From: Paenibacillus xylanexedens
GTDB lineage: Bacteria; Bacillota; Bacilli; Paenibacillales; Paenibacillaceae
Direction: 5' to 3'
NCBI RefSeq assembly: GCF_007676705.1
Contig: NZ_VEBF01000002.1
Span: 186,001 to 250,000, forward strand
DNA length: 64,000 nucleotides
The first letter of the stretch is position 1; every line of letters starts with the position of its first letter. This document shows, one piece after another, positions 38,088-48,430 of the stretch. Below the pieces are notes generated by a model. That model ran no database searches and was not told the origin of the DNA. It saw only the letters and a list, made by a program, of their open reading frames with translations. A program made the position numbers and the translations under genes.

Positions 38088-40229
38088 TCAATAGATTGTT
38101 CGTCCCTGTTCATCCGCAATTCCGCTCTTGCGGTAGAAGTACGTATTGATCATATCCCGCCATTCCTTCGCATGTTCGGCCTGATTGTCCTGTAATGAAG
38201 CAACTTTGCTGAAGATAACGGGGTCCACTTTTCCATCCAGCTGTCTCCATGTCTGCGCTAACGCCTCAGCCTGCGCAGCGCCTTCAAAGTGTGTATCATA
38301 AATATGCTGAATGACTGTCTTACCCGAATGCAGAACATGGGTGTACGGCACGTGATGGAAAAACAAGATCAACTCATCCGGACAGGTGTCCAAGGACTCA
38401 TAACGTTCAGCATTCTCAGGGTGATACTGTGAGGTATACCCGGTCCCGCTCTTCACGGTTCGATCTACTCCAATGCCGTGACAATCGGCGAAGTGATACG
38501 TTCCCCATTTGGAATACTCATACCCATCTACATTCGGCCCATAATGATGCTCCGGATTAACCATCCAGCCTACACCGAGAGGTGCCGTATAATTTTCATA
38601 GATACCTAGTGAATTCAAAAGCATACCCGTAACCTGCTGCACGACTTCGTCCTCATGTCCAAATGTCAATCTGACCCACTCATCGGCAATCTCTTCCGCC
38701 GACAGCTCCGGATTCCACGCAAGTCGTCCGTATCCATACAAATTAGCCTGTGCAAGTGGATGTCCTGTCCAACAGGCATCTGCGCCGATATTGGATACAG
38801 CGGCGAAGCCACTATAAGGTCGGTTATAAAGAGAACCATTCGCGATTCGTTTGATCTCTGAGCCTTTTCCTTTGGCGTACGTGTCAAAGTCCAGCACTTC
38901 TTTCCATTGGGGAACCAGATAACACAGATGACGCTGCTGCCCGGTATACTCCTGGGTAATCTGGAACTCAATCACCTGATTCGTATTCTCCATGGCGCCG
39001 AACAGCGGGGATACCGCTTCCCTCACCTGAAAATCCATCGGTCCGTTCTTGATCTGTAAAATGACATTGTCGGCAAAACGCCCATCCAGTGGCGTAAAGT
39101 GATCATAGGCTGCCCGTGCACGGTCTGTGGAACGATCCCGCCAGTCCTGCTTGCAGTTATATACGAAGCAACGCCAGATCACCAAGCCACCAAAGGGACG
39201 AAGGGCTTCAGCCAGCATGTTCGCACCATCGGCATGATCACGGTTATACGTGAACGGTCCCGGACGATTCTCGGAGTCTGCCTTGATCAGGTAACCTCCA
39301 AAATCCGGAATAGCTGCGTACACCTTCGCCGTTTGAATGTTCCACCATTCCCGTACCTGCGCATCCAGCGGATCAGCTGTACGTAATCCACCAATCTCGA
39401 TTGGACTTGCGTAGTTAGCACTCAGGAACAGTCGAATGCCATAGGCTCTGAATTCAGCGGCAACCTTCGCCACATCACCCAAGTAACGCTCTGTCAGGAA
39501 CAGGCTCTCACGCCGATGGACGTTAACGTTGTTGATCGATATGGCATTGATGCCCGTGGAAGCGAGTAAACGTGCGTAATCCCGGATGCGTTCCAAGTCC
39601 AGCGTGAATTCGCCGTTATCATAGAAAATGGAGTCTCCTGCGTAGCCACGCTCAATACTACCATCCACGTTATCCCACTGATTAATCATCCGTAGTGCAT
39701 TGGTTGGCTGCTCGGTAATAAAACTCCACTTGTCCACAGCTTCATCCGTTTCGCTTGCACTTTCCTGATCCAGTGTCATCTCTCGAAGCAGATGGAATAT
39801 ACCATACAGCACACCTTGGGGGGTCTCTGATCCAATGACAAGTACTCCTTCTGCCTCGTCCTTGCGAATGATATACCCTTCCCCTTGCACTGCAGAACGC
39901 TCGGTTTCGCTAAACGCTTCCGCCACAGAATCACTTCCAGCCCAAGTGCCGATCCGTATTGCTGGAGCATGCTCATCTCGCTCACTAGCCTGAGAAGCAA
40001 CCTGCTGACTGACCGTTGGTTTCACTCCATACAACTTCTCCAATCCCTGTGAAAGTTCGGTCAGAGCTGTCGTAATGATCTGATGATTTTCTTCGGCCAA
40101 AATCAGCCTGCTCCAGAGCGGAGCCGTCTTCTTGGCCAACCCATTCGCTCCTGACAATGTGGAGTGGTATCCCAGCCATGCATCGTATTGTGGACCTGAT
40201 AGACCAGATCGAACGACGGATTGGCTCAT
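38088..40229 (-). CDS. aguA: GH67 alpha-glucuronidase
   Basis: 713 residues, normal for bacterial intracellular GH67; no signal peptide. Family wording is clear: [11 protein letters not shown] start, [31 protein letters not shown] and [24 protein letters not shown], where the catalytic carboxylates reside. It removes 4-O-methyl-glucuronate from aldouronates that come from xylan. Its ATG overlaps the GH52 stop by 4 nt, with AAGGAGG ahead, so the two are made together: this enzyme trims the uronate and GH52 cuts the remaining xylo-oligomer. UxuA/UxuB further right can use the product. Confidence 0.94.
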   Translation of the reverse strand: MSQSVVRSGLSGPQYDAWLGYHSTLSGANGLAKKTAPLWSRLILAEENHQIITTALTELSQGLEKLYGVKPTVSQQVASQASERDEHAPAIRIGTWAGSDSVAEAFSETERSAVQGEGYIIRKDEAEGVLVIGSETPQGVLYGIFHLLREMTLDQESASETDEAVDKWSFITEQPTNALRMINQWDNVDGSIERGYAGDSIFYDNGEFTLDLERIRDYARLLASTGINAISINNVNVHRRESLFLTERYLGDVAKVAAEFRAYGIRLFLSANYASPIEIGGLRTADPLDAQVREWWNIQTAKVYAAIPDFGGYLIKADSENRPGPFTYNRDHADGANMLAEALRPFGGLVIWRCFVYNCKQDWRDRSTDRARAAYDHFTPLDGRFADNVILQIKNGPMDFQVREAVSPLFGAMENTNQVIEFQITQEYTGQQRHLCYLVPQWKEVLDFDTYAKGKGSEIKRIANGSLYNRPYSGFAAVSNIGADACWTGHPLAQANLYGYGRLAWNPELSAEEIADEWVRLTFGHEDEVVQQVTGMLLNSLGIYENYTAPLGVGWMVNPEHHYGPNVDGYEYSKWGTYHFADCHGIGVDRTVKSGTGYTSQYHPENAERYESLDTCPDELILFFHHVPYTHVLHSGKTVIQHIYDTHFEGAAQAEALAQTWRQLDGKVDPVIFSKVASLQDNQAEHAKEWRDMINTYFYRKSGIADEQGRTIY

Positions 40230-42418
40230 TGTACCGCCTCCTTACTGGCATAGATCTGTGCTAGGCGATTGCCTTTGCCTTCGAGCAACCACAGGATGGA
40301 CGTTACACCACGCGGATAGTACTTGCTACCAACTGCTACACCAGACAGGATCTGGTCACTCCAGCACCAGTAGGATTCCTCCGGATGCAGCAGCCAGTTG
40401 ACGTGAGCGGCGTCTGCTGCCTTCCCAGTCTCATCCCATTCCACACCCAACAGTTCTCTGGTGATAAATTGGGACAGATAGATTTTGCTCAGCCACGAGT
40501 TATTGCTTGTCGAGGAAAGTTTCCATCCTCCATCTTCGAACAGGCATGTTCCGGGTACAAGAACCGTCTTCAGATGGGTTTGGAGTGCCTTCAAGTAAGG
40601 TCCAAAACGTCCGTTGATATCCAGCGCTGCTTCACAGCCAGTAAAGTAAGGGAATACAAGACCTTCAATCGCCGGAATGATCCGAGAATCATTATTTTCC
40701 GCGATTACAGCCGGAATGTAGCCACCATCTGTCATCTGTGCAGCGATACTGGCAGCACAGCGATCTGCCTGGCGCCCTGCCTGATGGGACAGATCAGCCA
40801 GCTTCTCAGCAGCGAACAGCTTCTCCAATGCAACGTAGACCGCCCAGCACTTCCCAGCCAGATAGATGTTGTTTCGAGACTGACCAAGTGATACATCCAG
40901 GCTATCGTAGGTTGTAATCTCTGCCCCACCTTGTGTGCGGCTGCTATCCAGACCCATCAGACCGTTACGTTGCTCTGCGTCGGGATGGTCCCGATTAAGC
41001 ATACTTTCGAAACAATCCTGAATAACAGGTAACATGTCTTTTACAAAAGCCTGATCCTGTGTCTGTTCAATGTACACCGTCGCGCAGCAGAGCCAGTTTA
41101 CCAGTTCCTCGTGGCTCATTTGTGAGAAACAGTCATCAATGCCAACTAGCTCATATGCCGAGTGTCCGGGACGTGAGAATACATTGGCTACACCGATATC
41201 ATGGGTAAAGGTAATCCCGCCAGGATATAACTTCTCTTCCCCCGGGAAACGTACTTGGTCCGTATAACTGTACCGTTTTACAAACCACTCCAGCTCGTTC
41301 CGCACCGTCCAGGGATTCAAGGCAAGCTCGAAATACAGCTGATCTGCTGTCAGATCAAGTGTGTTCATCATTCGATACTCCCCTTCATTCACCACCCAGA
41401 GTGGCTCTCCATCGGCATCCAGCAGTTGAGTGCTGGCATAGTAGCTGTGAATGGAATGAGCAAGCATGAAGGATTGATCCTCTGTCAGCGCAGCTGTCCC
41501 AAGGCGTTGTTCAACCTCTGCACAGGAAGCGGTCAGCTCACTGAAACGTTGCAGTGCATACTCTCCTGCCGCCTGGATGTCTGCAAAATACCGCGTATAC
41601 CAATACGTCGTATCCATTCCAGTCGTCACAATGCCCCCACGATAGAAACATACTGCGAATTGATATGTGCGTTTCTCTCCGGCCGGTACTTCCATCAGTA
41701 ATGCTGCAGTTCCGCCAAGTCCAAAAGCCAGATTCTCCCGATGCTTCTCCTGTAACAGCTTCTCCAACGTAAACCCGCGCGCAGGCCACATTCCGTCGTC
41801 TGCCGACATAATGGCTGTTAGCCGACCTTGTCCAACACCTGTGATGGAGCCACCTTCCGGTCCTCCAATCAGACGCATCGCAGCGTACGGATCATTGCCC
41901 TGATAGCCAAAGTAGGCTTTCCGTGGTTGTTGACCTTGCGTGTTGTCAATCGTCATCTCTACCAATACGGCAGGTACGAGTGCATCCATTAAGGCTTCAC
42001 GATCTCCACTCGTTGGATCTGGTACGGGTCGTACAGGCGAATAGATGCGGAACGTCAGATCTCCCGCAGTCCACGTATCCGTTCCCGAGGTGAATTCGCG
42101 AGTAATCTCTTCATCACGAAAAGCAGAAATAAGAGGTTGTTGAGCTTTTGTCTGTGTCGTGGGCGGAGCCGTGTCACCATTCTCCAATTTCTCTACATCA
42201 TAACGGCTGCTCTCATCTTCCGTAGCTTCATAAAAAGGAAGCGCCTGATAATTCTCTCCATCGCGAGACTGTAGTCCAATATATACGTTCTGGTCTGCCG
42301 GCTTGCCGAGTTCCAGACCCAGCCCGCCCTTGGCGCCTTTGTATCCAAGTGTGAAACTGGCAAAAGCACCGATCGGTGCGTGATGTGCATTATAAAAGAT
42401 GGATTTGGATGTACTCAT
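40226..42418 (-). CDS. GH52 beta-xylosidase
   Basis: 730 residues. The start reads [20 protein letters not shown], diagnostic of GH52, a family nearly restricted to Bacillales beta-xylosidases. Other conserved blocks include [20 protein letters not shown] and [17 protein letters not shown]. Cytosolic, no signal peptide; it releases xylose from xylo-oligosaccharides. It is the first gene of an operon with aguA. Upstream lie a catabolite-type site and a pair of direct repeats that suit control by the divergent AraC regulator. Confidence 0.94.
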   Translation of the reverse strand: MSTSKSIFYNAHHAPIGAFASFTLGYKGAKGGLGLELGKPADQNVYIGLQSRDGENYQALPFYEATEDESSRYDVEKLENGDTAPPTTQTKAQQPLISAFRDEEITREFTSGTDTWTAGDLTFRIYSPVRPVPDPTSGDREALMDALVPAVLVEMTIDNTQGQQPRKAYFGYQGNDPYAAMRLIGGPEGGSITGVGQGRLTAIMSADDGMWPARGFTLEKLLQEKHRENLAFGLGGTAALLMEVPAGEKRTYQFAVCFYRGGIVTTGMDTTYWYTRYFADIQAAGEYALQRFSELTASCAEVEQRLGTAALTEDQSFMLAHSIHSYYASTQLLDADGEPLWVVNEGEYRMMNTLDLTADQLYFELALNPWTVRNELEWFVKRYSYTDQVRFPGEEKLYPGGITFTHDIGVANVFSRPGHSAYELVGIDDCFSQMSHEELVNWLCCATVYIEQTQDQAFVKDMLPVIQDCFESMLNRDHPDAEQRNGLMGLDSSRTQGGAEITTYDSLDVSLGQSRNNIYLAGKCWAVYVALEKLFAAEKLADLSHQAGRQADRCAASIAAQMTDGGYIPAVIAENNDSRIIPAIEGLVFPYFTGCEAALDINGRFGPYLKALQTHLKTVLVPGTCLFEDGGWKLSSTSNNSWLSKIYLSQFITRELLGVEWDETGKAADAAHVNWLLHPEESYWCWSDQILSGVAVGSKYYPRGVTSILWLLEGKGNRLAQIYASKEAVQ

Positions 42419-42443
42419 GAATCATAACCCCTCTCAGAATGGT

Positions 42444-42459
42444 ATGCATACGTTTTCAT
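42444..42459 (-). promoter_or_regulatory. cre (CcpA) site
   Basis: ATGCATACGTTTTCAT, read on the minus strand, fits the 16-base cre consensus with one mismatch. It lies 26 nt before the GH52 start, where CcpA would block transcription when glucose is available. Confidence 0.7.
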
Positions 42460-42500
42460 TAGCCCCATCCTACCACGTGGTTTCACCCCAGGCCATGATC

Positions 42501-42535
42501 AAATCAATCTGATATTTACCCAAATCAAGCTGATA
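42501..42535. promoter_or_regulatory. Direct-repeat operator for the AraC regulator
   Basis: AAATCAATCTGATA and AAATCAAGCTGATA, 13 of 14 identical, begin 21 bp apart (two helical turns), in the same orientation. This is how AraC-type activators usually bind. The site lies between the divergent GH52 and AraC genes, 83-117 nt before the GH52 start. Confidence 0.6.
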
Positions 42536-42627
42536 GACTATAATAATTAAAGCGGTTACACAAAAATGATTTATAATTGACCTCATAAGTTAACCCAGCA
42601 TTTCATTAGTTATAAGGGGGATCTTCT

Positions 42628-43539
42628 ATGTCTTCAACTTACTTGCCTCCCGCTTTGGGAGAAAGTGTACATGAAGTTTTTTACCCAGATGTGCAAACAA
42701 CGGTCAATCTATTCGCCATTCATCTGAGAAGTGTCGGCACGGATTGGGATTATCCAGCGCATGAACACCCTCAATATGAATTGAATTATGTTACGGAAGG
42801 CGAGCAACGCATGATGGTGAACGGTACCCTGTATATTCAAAAGGCTGGCGAGCTGCTCCTGATTCCTCCGGGAAGTATTCATTCCAGCCAGAGCCATAAC
42901 GGCAAAGGATTCACCTATTTTTGCATGCATTTTGACATCGATGATCAGTTGTTCCTATCGTTGCTTGCGCGCATCAAACAAGTACGATTCAGTGCAGATA
43001 GCCCGGTTACGCAGCAGATCGAGCCTGTTTTGCGCAAGTTGATGTCATCTGCGGATGATGAAGTAGCAAGTACAATGGTGCAGCGCATGCAGTTGCAATC
43101 TGCGGTATTTGAACTATTCGGCCATCTATGGGAGGCGGTCTCTCAGGAGGCAGCGCAATGGTTTACCGATGGATACGAGAAGGTTGAACTCGCACACCAG
43201 ATTCGCAATCGATTGCAAGGCCTGATGAGTCAACAATTCAAACAGGGACATGAATCCGACAGTCATTATGGCATTGATGATATTGCAGCAGAGCTGGGCA
43301 TCAGTTCTTCTCACTGTAATCGCGTCTTTAAACAGGTATTTGGTCAGTCTCCTCGCGCGGTGTTATCCCAGTTGGTTCTGCATGAAGCAAAGCTTCTTCT
43401 GGGTAATCCGAAGCTGTCCGTTCAGAATATTGCGGTCATGCTTGGGTACAAGGACATTGCCCACTTCAGTCGCCAATTCAAGCGCTGGTCCGGCATGTCG
43501 CCATCCCGTTACCGACAGGAACAGCCCGCTCCGGAATGA
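42628..43539 (+). CDS. AraC family regulator with cupin sensor
   Basis: 303 residues. The N-terminal half is a cupin (YPAHEHPQYELNYVTEG, then GELLLIPPGSIHSSQ) that binds a sugar or related effector. The C-terminal 100 residues form the AraC double helix-turn-helix (IDDIAAELGISSSHCNRVFKQ and NIAVMLGYKDIAHFSRQFKR). Start ATG follows AAGGGGG. It diverges from the GH52-aguA operon and is the obvious candidate to activate it in response to xylo-oligosaccharide or aldouronate. Confidence 0.9.
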   Translation: MSSTYLPPALGESVHEVFYPDVQTTVNLFAIHLRSVGTDWDYPAHEHPQYELNYVTEGEQRMMVNGTLYIQKAGELLLIPPGSIHSSQSHNGKGFTYFCMHFDIDDQLFLSLLARIKQVRFSADSPVTQQIEPVLRKLMSSADDEVASTMVQRMQLQSAVFELFGHLWEAVSQEAAQWFTDGYEKVELAHQIRNRLQGLMSQQFKQGHESDSHYGIDDIAAELGISSSHCNRVFKQVFGQSPRAVLSQLVLHEAKLLLGNPKLSVQNIAVMLGYKDIAHFSRQFKRWSGMSPSRYRQEQPAPE

Positions 43540-43588
43540 AATCCAGTAGCAGGCTGTTCACCTTTCTTATTTTTAGTAAAGCAACATT

Positions 43589-44992
43589 TTACTTCAACAA
43601 ACGTTTAATTAACTTCAGCTTATTATCATATGGTGGATACAGAATCGGCAGATTCAACTTGGTGCTTTTTTTCAGTACACTTTTGAGATGGGAGAAGGTC
43701 TCGAAGCTATACTGCCCATGATACGAGCCAACACCTGAATGACCAACACCGCCAAAAGGCAGACGCGGATTCGCTACGTGCGTGATGGTATCGTTAATGC
43801 ACCCGCCACCAAATGAAACTTCGCGCAGCACTTTGTCCTGAATCTGGGTGTCGGAAGTAAACAGGTACAAGGCCAGCGGTTTCGGCCGCTTTACAATTTC
43901 TACAATAGCTTCATCCAAGTTACGGTAGCTGATGATCGGCAGAATCGGTCCAAAAATCTCATCTTCCATCGTCGCTGCATCCCAGGACTCCGCATCAATC
44001 AGCGTAGGTTCAATAAAGCGATCTTCCTCATCCGATGCTCCCCCATATATCACTTTGGCCTGATCTCTTTCGATCAGAGTCGTCAAACGCTTAAAATGTC
44101 CCTTGTTCACGATTCGACCATAGTTCTTGTTGTGCTGGATATCTGAACCAAAGAAAGACACGATCGCTGCTTTCATCTCCGCAACTAACTGTTCCTTCAC
44201 GCGTTCATGCACGAGTAAATAATCGGGTGCGATGCAGGTCTGTCCTGTATTGAGCAGTTTGCCCCATATGATGCGCTCCGCAGCTACTTTGATATCCGCC
44301 TGTTCATCGACGATGACCGGACTTTTACCGCCCAGTTCCAACGTAACGGGAACCAGATTTTTGGCAGCTGCCTCCATCACAATTTTGCCAACCGGTACAC
44401 TGCCTGTAAAAAAGATATAGTCAAACGGCGCGTTGATTAGCGCTGTCGTTGTATCTTTGGCACCGTCAAGTACCTGAACGTATGCCGGTTCGAATACCGT
44501 CGCAATCATTTCACGTACTACAGCGGACACCGCAGGTGTATTCTCTGACGCTTTGAGCACGGCTGTGTTACCTGCCGCGATAGCGCCTACCAATGGCTCG
44601 ATCAAGAGTTGAAATGGATAATTGAAAGGTCCGATGATCAGTACTGACCCATAGGGTTCGGGTATGATATAACTTTTCGAACCAAGGAGTGCCATTTGCG
44701 TTTTGACTTTAACGGGTTTTACCCACTTCTTCACTTTACGAATGGTGTGTGTGATGCTGTCCATCATGAATCCGATCTCGGTCGTATACGATTCGAACTC
44801 ACTTTTCCCCAAATCCTGATAGAGAGCTTCTGTCAGTCGGGTCTCGTACTTTTGAATCGCCTGCTTCAGCTGGGTCAGTCGGGCAATTCGGGCTTCTGCC
44901 GATCGTGTGGCCCCCGAACGAAAGAATTGTCGTTGCTGCTCCAAAATCTGTTCAACTTCCTGACGAGTTACTTCCTGCATAGTTGTTATCAT
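43589..44992 (-). CDS. Aldehyde dehydrogenase (class 3, YwdH-like)
   Basis: 467 residues, start ATG with GAGGAG 9 nt upstream. Catalytic Cys253 (NTGQTCIAP), Glu219 (LELGGKSP) and the oxyanion Asn in GPFNYP are present. The short length, lack of the usual N-terminal arm, and hydrophobic positive C-terminus (KLKLIKRLLK) match the class-3 fatty or aromatic aldehyde dehydrogenases, often membrane-associated. It follows an ArsR gene on the same strand; near-identical palindromes stand before both, so it is probably induced by an aldehyde stress signal. Confidence 0.9.
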   Translation of the reverse strand: MITTMQEVTRQEVEQILEQQRQFFRSGATRSAEARIARLTQLKQAIQKYETRLTEALYQDLGKSEFESYTTEIGFMMDSITHTIRKVKKWVKPVKVKTQMALLGSKSYIIPEPYGSVLIIGPFNYPFQLLIEPLVGAIAAGNTAVLKASENTPAVSAVVREMIATVFEPAYVQVLDGAKDTTTALINAPFDYIFFTGSVPVGKIVMEAAAKNLVPVTLELGGKSPVIVDEQADIKVAAERIIWGKLLNTGQTCIAPDYLLVHERVKEQLVAEMKAAIVSFFGSDIQHNKNYGRIVNKGHFKRLTTLIERDQAKVIYGGASDEEDRFIEPTLIDAESWDAATMEDEIFGPILPIISYRNLDEAIVEIVKRPKPLALYLFTSDTQIQDKVLREVSFGGGCINDTITHVANPRLPFGGVGHSGVGSYHGQYSFETFSHLKSVLKKSTKLNLPILYPPYDNKLKLIKRLLK

Positions 44993-45025
44993 ATAAGCAT
45001 ACTCCTCTACTTATTATAGATTAAG

Positions 45026-45043
45026 CGTTTAAACTTACGAACC
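45026..45043. promoter_or_regulatory. ArsR operator before the aldehyde dehydrogenase gene
   Basis: CGTTTAAACTTACGAACC, an imperfect dyad sharing 16 of 18 bases with the site at 45440-45457. It is 33 nt before the dehydrogenase start. Confidence 0.7.
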
Positions 45044-45083
45044 TATAAGGCACATGCAAAAAGCATGTTGTATCACCATTAAT

Positions 45084-45386
45084 CTACAGACATTCTTCTT
45101 CCAAAGCAGCTACCAGCTCCTTCAGCAGTTCCACCGATGCATTCAATGAAGCCGAATAATAGCGCTGTGTGCCCTTCTGTTCGACAGATATGAGCCCCTT
45201 CTCTAACAACAGCTTGAGATGATGAGATATGGCTGGCCGGGATAGGCTGGATTGCTCGGTAATTTCATTTACCGTCATTCTTCCCTTCTCGGTGAGTGTC
45301 AGCAAAATGGCTTGACGATGGTTGTCACTTAATACTTGAAATAACGGGATACAGGTTTGAAAAACGCTGATCGCTTTTTGTCCCAT
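45084..45386 (-). CDS. ArsR family regulator
   Basis: 100 residues from ATG 45386, with GAGGTG upstream; the long frame before it is not coding. Winged helix: LSDNHRQAILLTLTEKG, recognition helix LSRPAISHHLKLLLEKGLI and wing VEQKGTQRYYSAS. It lacks the metal-binding CVC motif, and the only potential ligands are Cys12 and the Cys near the end (EEECL). It lies 91 nt upstream of the aldehyde dehydrogenase gene and has matching operators before both genes, so negative control of both is likely. Confidence 0.88.
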   Translation of the reverse strand: MGQKAISVFQTCIPLFQVLSDNHRQAILLTLTEKGRMTVNEITEQSSLSRPAISHHLKLLLEKGLISVEQKGTQRYYSASLNASVELLKELVAALEEECL

Positions 45387-45439
45387 GGTGTTCACCTCTA
45401 CACTATTCTTCGTATATTGTTTTCTGTCTGATGTCTGTT

Positions 45440-45457
45440 GGTTTAAACTTTCGAACC
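45440..45457. promoter_or_regulatory. ArsR operator before the arsR gene
   Basis: GGTTTAAACTTTCGAACC: half-sites GGTTTAAA and, inverted, GGTTCGAA share GGTTNNAA. It lies 53 nt before the ArsR start and recurs with two changes at 45026. Confidence 0.72.
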
Positions 45458-45540
45458 TAATGATTGAATTGTACTCTCTACTCACTAGAACTGCAAGTGA
45501 ATCATTAAACAAATTCAAAATAATGTTGATAAAGCGCTTC

Positions 45541-45568
45541 CATACTACCATACAAGTATGGTAGTATG
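45541..45568. promoter_or_regulatory. GntR operator, 13-bp perfect palindrome
   Basis: CATACTACCATAC and its exact inverse, separated by AA, 20 nt before the GntR gene start. Length and sequence style fit FCD-type GntR regulators of hexuronate genes. An imperfect cre-like AAAGCGCTT lies directly upstream at 45531-45539. Confidence 0.82.
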
Positions 45569-45588
45569 TCAAAGAAGGAGTTGAAGTT

Positions 45589-46320
45589 GTGGAATATACC
45601 CCGAAGTTATCATCCAAATCCGGTTTGTTGCCTGCTGCGAACAGTCTGTCTTCCATGAACAAGCAGTCTTACTCCGCCCGGGACGCGGTGTACGTCACGC
45701 TTAAAAAGCTGATTTTGAGTCTGAAGCTGCCTCCGGGAACAGCCATTTCAGAGAAAGAAATTTCGTTGGAATTTCAGGTCAGCCGGACACCCGTTCGAGA
45801 AAGTTTCGTAAGACTGGCTCAGGAAGGTCTGCTGGAAGTGTATCCACAGCGTGGTACCTACGTCTCTCTGATCCAGGTCGATCTCGTTGAGGAAGCACGA
45901 TTCATGCGTGAACAGCTTGAACGTGCTGTAATCAGGCTCGCTTGCGAGACCTTTCCAGACGAACAGATGATTGCACTTGAACAGAATCTTGCGCGTCAAC
46001 AGGAATGTAAGATCAAACCGGATGATGAACGAATGTTCCAATTGGATGAGGAATTCCATAGCACTCTTTTTGCAGGCTGCAACAAAAGCAACACCTGGAC
46101 TGTCATCCAGCAGATGAATGTGCATTTGAATCGAAGCCGCATGCTTCGTCTGTCCTCGGATCACCAGTGGGACCATCTGATTGAACAGCACAGGTCCATG
46201 GTTCTGGCTATACAGCAGCATGATGCCCAGACGGCAGAACGACTGATGCAGGAACATCTGCATTTAACTGTCACCGATTTGGCTGTCCTGCAGGATACAT
46301 ATCCTTCCTATTTTCAATGA
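45589..46320 (+). CDS. GntR family regulator (FCD type), uxu operon
   Basis: 243 residues from GTG 45589, 8 nt after AAGGAG. The N-terminal winged helix (LKLPPGTAISEKEISLEFQV, then RTPVRESFVRLAQEGLLEV) is followed by an all-helical FCD ligand domain with acidic and His residues for metal or uronate binding (EEFHSTLF, LIEQHRSMV, MQEHLHL). It is followed by uxuA and uxuB, so it most likely represses hexuronate genes and is released by an intermediate such as fructuronate. A long palindrome in its own promoter supports autoregulation. Confidence 0.88.
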   Translation: MEYTPKLSSKSGLLPAANSLSSMNKQSYSARDAVYVTLKKLILSLKLPPGTAISEKEISLEFQVSRTPVRESFVRLAQEGLLEVYPQRGTYVSLIQVDLVEEARFMREQLERAVIRLACETFPDEQMIALEQNLARQQECKIKPDDERMFQLDEEFHSTLFAGCNKSNTWTVIQQMNVHLNRSRMLRLSSDHQWDHLIEQHRSMVLAIQQHDAQTAERLMQEHLHLTVTDLAVLQDTYPSYFQ

Positions 46321-46360
46321 CTGAATTCTTCTTACTACTATTCATGATGAGGTGAACGTG

Positions 46361-47428
46361 ATGAGAATGGTTTTTCGCTGGTTCGGCGAAGGCAATGATA
46401 CGGTAACGCTGGATCATATCCGGCAGATTCCGGGTGTTGAAGGTATTGTGTGGGCACTGCACGATGTTCCTGCTGGCGAGGAATGGCCGATGGACAAAAT
46501 ACTCGCTGTAAAAACAGCAGCGGACAAGGCCGGGTTACATCTGGATGTCGTCGAGAGTGTGAACATCCATGAGGATATCAAATTGGGCCTGCCATCAAGG
46601 GATAAATACATTGCGAACTATATTAAAACGATGGAGAAACTGGCTCAGGTGGGTGTGAAGGTCATCTGTTACAACTTTATGCCGATCTTCGACTGGCTTC
46701 GCACGGATATGCACAAGGAAATGGAGGATGGCTCAACTGCCCTCTTCTATGAGCACAGTAAACTCGCAGATATAGAACCTCTAGAACTCGTTCGACGCAT
46801 TACGGAAAACTCCGCACTCACCATGCCAGGTTGGGAACCGGAACGATTGCAGTATTTAACAGGTCTGTTCGAAGCCTACAAGGATGTAACCGAGGATCAT
46901 ATGTGGGAGCACGCACGTTATTTCCTGCAAGAGATTATGCCTACAGCCGAACGGCTGGGGATTCGAATGGCCATCCATCCGGATGACCCGCCATGGCCAA
47001 TCTTTGGATTACCAAAGATTATTACAAGTCAGGAGAATATTCGGAAATATTTGAATCTTTTTGATAGCCCTTACAACAGCGTGACACTATGCAGTGGCTC
47101 TCTGGGAGCGAATGCTGATAATGACATTATCGGGATGATACACGAGTTCAAGGATCGGATTCCATTTGCCCACATTCGTAATGTCAAAATCTACGAAAAC
47201 GGCGACTTTATTGAAACGTCACACCGCAGTCAAGATGGAAGCGTCGATATTGCGGGGGTTGTTGAGGCTTATCACGATATCGGTTATGAAGGTTATGCAA
47301 GACCTGACCACGGTCGTCATCTCTGGGGGGAACAGTGCCGACCTGGTTATGGACTCTATGACCGGGCTTTGGGGATCATGTATCTCTGGGGCGTTTGGGA
47401 TTCCCTGCAAAGGAGGGCAAAAGCATGA
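46361..47428 (+). CDS. uxuA: Mannonate dehydratase
   Basis: 355 residues from ATG 46361, 9 nt after GAGG. Family text is plain: [17 protein letters not shown] start, [36 protein letters not shown] and the metal ligands in [13 protein letters not shown] and [13 protein letters not shown]. It dehydrates D-mannonate to 2-keto-3-deoxygluconate, the third step after uronate isomerase and reductase. The stop overlaps the uxuB start. Uronate isomerase and KDG kinase/aldolase are not in the window. Confidence 0.95.
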   Translation: MRMVFRWFGEGNDTVTLDHIRQIPGVEGIVWALHDVPAGEEWPMDKILAVKTAADKAGLHLDVVESVNIHEDIKLGLPSRDKYIANYIKTMEKLAQVGVKVICYNFMPIFDWLRTDMHKEMEDGSTALFYEHSKLADIEPLELVRRITENSALTMPGWEPERLQYLTGLFEAYKDVTEDHMWEHARYFLQEIMPTAERLGIRMAIHPDDPPWPIFGLPKIITSQENIRKYLNLFDSPYNSVTLCSGSLGANADNDIIGMIHEFKDRIPFAHIRNVKIYENGDFIETSHRSQDGSVDIAGVVEAYHDIGYEGYARPDHGRHLWGEQCRPGYGLYDRALGIMYLWGVWDSLQRRAKA

Positions 47429-48288
47429 TTGAAAACCAACATGAACGCTCATCTCGTCTTGAAGGCAGAACAGCTGTAATCACCGGAGGTGCTGGAGTAT
47501 TATGCCGCTCCATGGCGGAAGAACTTGCTCGGCACGGTGCAAGTGTAGCCATACTGAACCGCACCGTGTCCAAGGGTCAGGAAGTTGTAGCTGCCATTGA
47601 AGCTGCCGGTGGCAGAGCAATTGCTGTAGCCTGTGATGTAACCCAAGCCGATAGCGTGCAAGCGGCAGCAGATGCGGTGCTGGAACAGCTGGGACCCTGT
47701 GATATTCTGATTAACGGTGCCGGTGGCAATAATGCCCGTGCCAATACTACGAATGAAATATTCAGACTGGAAGATCTGGAACAGCAGGACGTCACGACGT
47801 TTTTTGATGTAAGCGTAGAGGGATTTCGTCAGGTGATGGATCTGAATTTTGTCGGTTCCCTCATTCCTACTCAGATCTTTGCAAGACATATGATTGAACG
47901 TGATGTTCCGGCGACTGTCATCAATATTTCTTCCATGAGCGCCCCGTCGCCCATGACCAAAGTTCCAGCGTATAGTGCTGCCAAGGCAGCGATTAACAAC
48001 TTCACGCAGTGGCTCGCTGTGCATCTGGCTGAATCCGGTATTCGTGTGAATGCCATTGCACCCGGATTCTTCCTGACAGAGCAAAACCGTAATCTGTTGC
48101 TGCAACCAGACGGTTCTCCTACGGAACGTTCGAGTAAAATCATTGCGCATACTCCTATGCGCCGCTTCGGCAAACCGGAAGATCTGCTTGGCACATTAAT
48201 GTGGCTTGCGGATGAAAGACAATCCGGCTTTGTCACAGGTACAGTTATCCCTGTAGATGGCGGGTTTATGGCGTATTCCGGTGTTTAA
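47425..48288 (+). CDS. uxuB: Fructuronate reductase (SDR type)
   Basis: 287 residues from ATG 47425, with AAGGAGG ahead, overlapping uxuA by 4 nt. SDR motifs: [15 protein letters not shown] loop, NGAGGNNAR, Ser pair in NISSMSAP and YSAAKAA with Tyr and Lys. The insert between the NAG motif and the active site, and the [20 protein letters not shown] stretch split across it, match the Bacillus UxuB/YjmF group. It reduces fructuronate to mannonate with NADH, feeding UxuA. Confidence 0.9.
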   Translation: MIENQHERSSRLEGRTAVITGGAGVLCRSMAEELARHGASVAILNRTVSKGQEVVAAIEAAGGRAIAVACDVTQADSVQAAADAVLEQLGPCDILINGAGGNNARANTTNEIFRLEDLEQQDVTTFFDVSVEGFRQVMDLNFVGSLIPTQIFARHMIERDVPATVINISSMSAPSPMTKVPAYSAAKAAINNFTQWLAVHLAESGIRVNAIAPGFFLTEQNRNLLLQPDGSPTERSSKIIAHTPMRRFGKPEDLLGTLMWLADERQSGFVTGTVIPVDGGFMAYSGV

Positions 48289-48307
48289 CGATTAGATAGT
48301 TTATTGA

Positions 48308-48346
48308 AACCGAAGCTTGGGACACTTATCCAGGTTTCGGTTTTTT
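48308..48346 (+). terminator. Terminator of the uxu operon
   Basis: AACCGAA/TTCGGTT with an inner CTTGG/CCAGG pairing and six T residues, 20 nt past uxuB. Confidence 0.85.
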
Positions 48347-48430
48347 GCGTTCAAGCATAAGATCCTCTAGCCTAGGAAAAGCTTGTTATAGAGAATTGGA
48401 GAAGTGAAGTAAAGGAAGGTGATACATATT

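Noticed and set aside
45387..45662. N-terminal extension of the ArsR frame (92 codons).
   Set aside because: It covers the operator and the divergent GntR promoter, is unlike any ArsR protein, and GAGGTG marks ATG 45386.
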